Shown here: one piece after another, positions 14,564 to 17,087 of the stretch
How positions within the stretch are numbered: the stretch's first letter is position 1
Layout of the letters: the number at the start of each line of letters is the position of its first letter
Assembly: GCA_947474485.1 (NCBI GenBank)
Contig: CANJJP010000003.1
Location: 1 to 17,087 of the forward strand
From: Bacteroidota bacterium
Lineage (GTDB): Bacteria; Bacteroidota; Bacteroidia; B-17B0; Aurantibacillaceae
Direction: 5' to 3'
Length of the DNA: 17,087 nucleotides
The notes under the pieces: generated by a model
Database searches by the model: none
Told to the model about the DNA's origin: nothing
What the model saw: only the letters and a program-made list of their open reading frames with translations
Made by a program: the position numbers and the translations under genes

Positions 14564-15419
14564 TTTCCGATTTACATTACTTTTTGCATTCATTTCTTGC
14601 ACTGCAATTGCACAAATGCCTAATTCTGACATCTACCTTTTTACCATTAAACTTACTGGAAGTACAATGATTGTGAAGAAGGGAGAAAATATTACTAAGC
14701 GCGAAGGCTACGATAATCAACCGTTTTTTACTCCAGATAACAAATCATTATTATTCGTGTCGATAAAAGAAGACAAACAAGCTGACGTATACTCTTACAA
14801 TTTAGGAAATCAGAAAACCATTTCAATAACACAAACGCCTGTAAGCGAATATTCGCCTATTGTTACACCTGATGGAAAATTTTTTACTACTGTGGTTGTT
14901 GAGCAAGATTCTACACAACGAATTTATAAATATGATTTTAAAAACAAATTAAAACCGGAGTTATTGTTTGATGAAGATTCAGTTGGATATTACTCATGGC
15001 TTAATAAAGATTCAGTATTATACTATAAACTAACTGCCCCGCAAAGCTTACACGCATACGATATAAAAAACAAGCGCGATGTATGGATTGCTAACGCACC
15101 TATTCGTTCATTTAAACCAATTAAAAATGTTAGTTTTTTTTACGGCACACAAGATAAGAACGAAACAATAATTCGCATTTATAATATGCGTTTAAAAAAA
15201 TCGGAAGAATACGTTGCAGTAAAAAAAGAGAATGAAGATTTTATATGGGACAAAACTTTAGGATTAATGAAATCAGACGGTAGCAAAATAATGCGTTACA
15301 ACGACGATATTAAAACTTGGGTTGAAATGGCCGACTTCTCTTCATTTGGTGTAGGAAAAATTACGCGCTTCGCTTTTAGTCCGAATGGCAGGTATATTGC
15401 TGTTGTTGGAAATAAATAA
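14553..15419 (+). CDS. Periplasmic PD40/TolB-like beta-propeller protein
   Basis: I chose the ATG at 14553, which overlaps the PAP2 stop by 11 nt. It begins with a clear Sec signal, MRINFRFTLLFAFISCTAIA, with cleavage before Gln21. A frame start at 14517 would add 12 charged residues before it. The mature protein (about 268 aa) consists of repeated blade motifs of the WD40-like PD40 type: DNQPFFTPDNKSLLFVS, EYSPIVTPDGKFFTTVV and, at the end, ITRFAFSPNGRYIAVVGNK. In between are blades with 'xYxYDxKNK' turns. The protein would be exported to the periplasm or surface. Such propellers often bind proteins or peptidoglycan-associated partners, but no enzymatic motif is visible. Partner and role are unknown. 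Confidence 0.8.
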   Translation: MRINFRFTLLFAFISCTAIAQMPNSDIYLFTIKLTGSTMIVKKGENITKREGYDNQPFFTPDNKSLLFVSIKEDKQADVYSYNLGNQKTISITQTPVSEYSPIVTPDGKFFTTVVVEQDSTQRIYKYDFKNKLKPELLFDEDSVGYYSWLNKDSVLYYKLTAPQSLHAYDIKNKRDVWIANAPIRSFKPIKNVSFFYGTQDKNETIIRIYNMRLKKSEEYVAVKKENEDFIWDKTLGLMKSDGSKIMRYNDDIKTWVEMADFSSFGVGKITRFAFSPNGRYIAVVGNK

Positions 15420-15726
15420 AACCTTGCGTAAAGACATTAAGAAGTTAGAGATAAACGCTTCCTAGGATACCTTAATCATTTCTTTCAATTCGAATTACTT
15501 AAGATTAGTTAAGAATTAAGTTTACAAATTTCATGGAATAATTCGGATATTCATTCACTTACTTCTGCATTACCCATAGTTTCTACTCTAATGAAAATTA
15601 TTGGATTGCAATGTTGAAATAGTATTGAGGAGTGCAGATTTGTCTTTATAATAGGATATTATAATAAATTCAAGTTTCATTTTAAAATAGGTGCTAAACT
15701 TAATTCTTACTAAGGTAATCTTTTCT
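15420..15726. other. AT-rich intergenic DNA without recognisable gene
   Basis: This is about 300 nt between the propeller gene and the SDR gene promoter. All frames are interrupted by stops. I saw only short TTAAG-rich dyads around 15500-15520 and no terminator with a T-run. It could be decayed coding DNA, but no protein family was recognisable. Confidence 0.4.
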
Positions 15727-15734
15727 TATTTTTG
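15727..15734 (+). promoter_or_regulatory. -7 box of the SDR gene
   Basis: TATTTTTG at 15727-15734 is a perfect TAnnTTTG -7 box. It overlaps the GTG at 15734 that would open the longest frame. Transcription would start near 15741, so translation should begin at the ATG at 15752. No clear -33 TTG is found at the usual distance. Confidence 0.5.
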
Positions 15735-15751
15735 TGAAACAAAATTCTGGC

Positions 15752-16675
15752 ATGCAAAAAATACTTATTACTGGTTCTAACGGATTACTTGGACAAAAAT
15801 TAGTTTACAAACTAAAGTTAGATAATACTGTTCAATTAATTGCAACAGCACGTGGCGAAAACCGATTGTTAGACCAAGTCGGGTATGAGTATTGCTCACT
15901 AGATATTTCGGATGAGAAGAATGTGAACGATGTGTTGAGTAAATATCTACCCGATATAGTTATTCATACTGCTGCTATGACAAATGTAGACGCTTGTGAA
16001 TTGCAGCAAGACGAATGCAAAAAAATGAATGTAGATTCAGTACTATATATTGTTTCAGCATTGGAAAAATTAAAATCTGAAAGTTATAAGCCACATTTAG
16101 TGCATGTTTCAACAGATTTTATTTTTGATGGAACTAAAGGACCTTTAGATGAAGATGAAATGCCCGCGCCACTAAGCTATTATGGTTGGTCGAAATTAGA
16201 AGCGGAAAATATTGTTACTAAGAGTAATTTAAAATGGTCGATTGCACGAACCGTTTTGGTTTATGGAGTGGTTGACAATGCAAGTAGAAGCAATATTGTT
16301 TTGTGGGCAAAAGGCGCATTAGAACAAAAGAAAAATATTAATGTAGTTAACGACCAGTTTCGTACACCAACATTAGCTGAGGATTTAGCGGATGGTTGCA
16401 TTTTAATTGCGAAGAAATCAGCCGAAGGAGTGTTCAATATTTCGGGGCCTAACTATATGCACATTTTAGAATTAGTAACACGTGTTGCTGATTTTTGGAA
16501 ATTAGATAAAAGTCTTATTACACCAAGCACAAGTGAAGGAATTAAACAACCAGCAAAGCGCCCGCCTAATACTGGATTTATAATCGATAAAGCAAAAACT
16601 GTTTTAGGCTATAAACCACATTCGTTTGAAGAAGGTTTAGCTTTAGTTGACAAGCAGTTGACGAAAATAAATTAA
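15752..16675 (+). CDS. RmlD-like SDR family sugar-nucleotide reductase
   Basis: The ATG at 15752 gives a 307-aa protein that starts directly with the Rossmann strand MQKILITGSNGLLG. A GTG 18 nt upstream overlaps the promoter and adds nothing conserved. It is an extended SDR: GSNGLLG cofactor motif (8-14), HTAAMTNVDACE (about 72-83), VSTDFIFDG (119-127) and the catalytic YGWSK (Tyr144, Lys148). The order of motifs and the 'FRTPTLAEDLADG' segment (about 203-215) match RmlD (dTDP-4-dehydrorhamnose reductase) and related sugar-binding SDRs. No rmlA, rmlB or rmlC neighbour is present, so the sugar cannot be fixed. It probably serves surface polysaccharide or a similar nucleotide-sugar pathway. Monocistronic. 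Confidence 0.85.
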   Translation: MQKILITGSNGLLGQKLVYKLKLDNTVQLIATARGENRLLDQVGYEYCSLDISDEKNVNDVLSKYLPDIVIHTAAMTNVDACELQQDECKKMNVDSVLYIVSALEKLKSESYKPHLVHVSTDFIFDGTKGPLDEDEMPAPLSYYGWSKLEAENIVTKSNLKWSIARTVLVYGVVDNASRSNIVLWAKGALEQKKNINVVNDQFRTPTLAEDLADGCILIAKKSAEGVFNISGPNYMHILELVTRVADFWKLDKSLITPSTSEGIKQPAKRPPNTGFIIDKAKTVLGYKPHSFEEGLALVDKQLTKIN

Positions 16676-16754
16676 ACAGGTTATCTTTTTGTTTCTCTAT
16701 TGCTTAATACTCTTTTAATTTGCAAGAGTATTACCTTTTTCATCTAGGTTTTAA
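16676..16754. other. Spacer between SDR gene and IS630 remnant
   Basis: These roughly 80 nt lack a gene. An intact IS630-type element would need several hundred more bases here for its N-terminal helix-turn-helix region, so they mark where the element is cut short. Confidence 0.4.
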
Positions 16755-17087
16755 TTTTCTTGTAAAATATTTTGGTTAAAAAACTTCGGGCAAACCATCC
16801 AAAATGTAATTTTCAAAACAGAGGGAACTTTTGATAGTGTAAACTTATATTTTCAAGATGAAAATAAATTTGGTTTGTTTACTAGAAACGGAAAGGGTTT
16901 GACCGCTAAAGGCGTAAAGCCAATATGTGTATTTCAACAAGTTTTTAAATCAACGTATCTTTTTGGTGCCTTTTCACCAATTAATGGTGATAGTTTTTTA
17001 CTCGAACTGCCATTCTGTTGCTCAGAAACATTCCAAATTTATTTGAATGAGTTTTCAAAACAAAACATAAATGAACTTAAAATTATC
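16755..17087 (+). pseudogene. IS630-type transposase fragment, 5'-truncated and running off the window
   Basis: The frame is open for 111 codons from the stop at 16752-16754 to the window edge and lacks any ATG upstream of the conserved part. The product reads SVNLYFQDENKFGLFTRNGKG, then LTAKGVKPICVFQQVFKSTYLFGAFSPINGDSFLLELP. This is a good match to the DDE_3 catalytic domain of IS630-family transposases, with the first catalytic Asp in FQDE (about codon 36). The N-terminal DNA-binding half is missing, because only 80 nt separate this frame from the SDR gene. A short VKKLRANHPK in another frame just upstream may be leftover linker sequence, pointing to an internal deletion or frameshift. The 3' part is outside the window. 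Confidence 0.75.

Noticed and set aside
1..17087. tRNA, rRNA, riboswitch, defence or phage modules
   Set aside because: I scanned both strands by eye and saw no cloverleaf, rRNA core, known riboswitch core or hallmark protein. Short ncRNAs could escape this reading.

Overview
The window looks like a chromosomal segment of a low-GC member of the Bacteroidota. The evidence is the AT-rich composition, several TAnnTTTG-type -7 promoter boxes with almost no Shine-Dalgarno sequences, Bacteroidota-type lipoproteins, a DUF6089/PorG-like outer-membrane barrel and a SprE/PorW-like TPR lipoprotein of the type IX secretion system (T9SS). I cannot name a genus.

Left part (1-3400). The left edge holds the N-terminal part of a probable IS1380-type transposase on the minus strand, with a perfect 8-bp hairpin at its 5' end. 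Next is a minus-strand pair, a lipoprotein cyclophilin (PPIase) followed 1 nt later by lptB, the ATPase of the LPS export machine. A small plus-strand lipoprotein gene starts head-to-head with the cyclophilin. Its clear promoter overlaps the cyclophilin 5' end. It converges on a DUF6089/PorG-like barrel gene.

Centre (3500-10500). A dihydrolipoamide-dehydrogenase-like flavoprotein lacks both canonical redox cysteines but carries a CxxCxxxxC cluster at its C terminus. It converges on hemB (metal-switched porphobilinogen synthase), which has a well-formed promoter. A 360-bp spacer then contains a diverged direct and inverted repeat cluster. Divergent genes follow: a membrane-anchored M23 (LytM) peptidase on minus, and the 890-aa SprE/PorW-like lipoprotein on plus. 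After sprE there is a short start-less reading-frame remnant.

Right part (10231-17087). A tight minus-strand operon is read in the order M42 aminopeptidase, GH3-family acyl-acid amido synthetase, LysE-family exporter, DUF493 protein. The spacings are 22 nt, 3 nt and an 11-nt overlap. Divergent from it are a PAP2 phosphatase and an overlapping periplasmic beta-propeller gene. After about 330 bp of non-coding DNA comes an RmlD-like SDR gene. The right edge enters a 5'-truncated IS630-type transposase.

Most genes are conserved Bacteroidota housekeeping or envelope genes: LPS export, periplasmic folding, T9SS, haem synthesis and peptidoglycan remodelling. I see no defence island, CRISPR array, prophage, tRNA or rRNA. 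The points most worth a second look are the disulfide-less flavoprotein with relocated cysteines, the peptidase-GH3-LysE-DUF493 operon, and the repeat cluster upstream of hemB.
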